A stretch of DNA of 15,830 nt from an uncultured Gammaproteobacteria bacterium (GTDB lineage: Bacteria; Pseudomonadota; Gammaproteobacteria; Rariloculales; Rariloculaceae), in contig CAMPKU010000088.1 of the NCBI GenBank assembly GCA_946887385.1, positions 1-15,830 on the forward strand. The letters are read 5' to 3'. The notes beneath the pieces are model-generated. The model was not told the origin of the DNA. It did not search any database and saw only the letters and a program-made list of their open reading frames with translations. A program made the translations under genes and the position numbers. Position 1 is the first letter of the stretch, and each line of letters starts with the position of its first letter. Shown here in pieces: positions 15,171-15,830 of this stretch.

Positions 15171-15830
15171 ATGACTCCTACTCCTTCCCCCACGATTGCC
15201 GGCGCCCTGATCGCCAATTTCCTTGGCAATTCGCCCATCTGGTACAAGCGGACGATCTTGGCGTTCCTCGTGCTGAACCCGCTGCTATTCGCGGTAAACC
15301 CGTATTTGGCCGGCTGGGCGCTGGTGCTCGAGTTCATCTTCACGCTCGCGATGGCACTGAAGTGCTATCCGCTCCAGCCAGGAGGGCTGCTGGCGCTCGA
15401 GGCCGTCGCCATCGGCATGACGACGAGCACGGCCGTCTACGACGAGGTGGTGAACGGCTTCGAGGTCGTCTTGCTGCTGATCTTCATGGTGGCCGGCATC
15501 TTCTTTCTGAAGCAGCTCTTGCTGTTCGTCTTCACGAACGCGCTGCTTGCCGTGCGCTCGAAAAGCCTCTTGTCGCTGTTGTTCTGTGCGCTGGCTGCCG
15601 TGCTCTCGGCGTTCCTGGATGCCTTGACGGTCACGGCAGTCGTCATCACGGCGGCCGCGGGATTCTACGGCGTGTACCACAAGGCGGCTTCCGGCAAGCA
15701 GTATCACCTTGCCGACCACGACGCCTCGAACGACGACGAGGTGCGCGAGCTGCACCGCGAGGATCTCGACCAGTTTCGTTCGTTCCTGCGAAGCCTCGTG
15801 ATGCATGCCGCGGTAGGCACGGCGCTTGGC
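15171..15830 (+). CDS. nhaB: Na+/H+ antiporter NhaB, C-terminus cut by window edge
   Basis: Inner-membrane antiporter that expels Na+ in exchange for protons. 220 codons of the usual 500-530 are present. Long stretches match the family as known from Escherichia coli: [11 protein letters not shown] near the start, [20 protein letters not shown] (about residues 54-73), [32 protein letters not shown] with the conserved Asp, [11 protein letters not shown], and [20 protein letters not shown] at the edge. The ATG at 15171 has AGGA 5 nt upstream. It is 15 bp behind uppP on the same strand. The gene appears intact as far as the window goes. Confidence 0.96.
   Translation, partial: MTPTPSPTIAGALIANFLGNSPIWYKRTILAFLVLNPLLFAVNPYLAGWALVLEFIFTLAMALKCYPLQPGGLLALEAVAIGMTTSTAVYDEVVNGFEVVLLLIFMVAGIFFLKQLLLFVFTNALLAVRSKSLLSLLFCALAAVLSAFLDALTVTAVVITAAAGFYGVYHKAASGKQYHLADHDASNDDEVRELHREDLDQFRSFLRSLVMHAAVGTALG

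Noticed and set aside
1..15830. Mobile element, prophage, defence system or CRISPR array
   Set aside because: No transposase, integrase, inverted terminal repeats or spaced direct repeats were seen; base composition and gene types are uniform and housekeeping-like.

Overview
The window comes from a GC-rich bacterial chromosome, most likely a gammaproteobacterium. The evidence is a clear NhaB antiporter together with UppP, TrkH, SecF and TatA of proteobacterial type and very GC-rich codon use; the genus cannot be told from the sequence. It looks like ordinary core and household sequence: there is no transposase, integrase, phage gene, CRISPR array, tRNA or rRNA.

Layout: (1) Positions 1-4230 hold a multidrug efflux operon read leftwards, a periplasmic adaptor lipoprotein followed by an RND pump whose last codons run off the left edge. 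A MarR-family repressor gene (4231-4773) diverges from it. The 71-bp space between them carries two near-identical palindromes, the probable operators for both directions. (2) The potassium channel subunit gene trkH (4783-6228, minus) converges on marR. (3) A class I/II aminotransferase (6505-7770, plus) is followed by a 160-base tract that folds into four successive hairpins and ends in a strong intrinsic terminator. (4) An unrecognised protein (8016-8771, plus) overlaps the 3' end of an amidase gene (8614-10038, minus) by 158 bp. (5) The amidase lies 22 bp behind leuA (10061-11743, minus), and leuA diverges from an Lrp/AsnC-type regulator (11905-12393, plus). Two dyads lie between them. (6) A leftward tatA - secF - GNAT acetyltransferase cluster (14138 down to 12394) follows, without secD, tatB or tatC. 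(7) A rightward uppP - nhaB pair (14355 to the right edge) closes the window, with nhaB cut by the edge.

How the genes fit together: the efflux block is a self-contained regulator-plus-pump unit; an outer-membrane channel gene, if present, would lie beyond the left edge. The Lrp-type regulator next to leuA fits control of leucine synthesis. TrkH, NhaB, TatA, SecF and UppP are envelope functions (K+ uptake, Na+/H+ exchange, two export pathways, lipid carrier recycling).

The gaps of 200-280 bp (6229-6504, 7771-8015, 14139-14354) hold no convincing extra genes. The most intriguing unexplained element is the multi-hairpin tract at 7811-7933, a candidate small RNA or structured 3' UTR.
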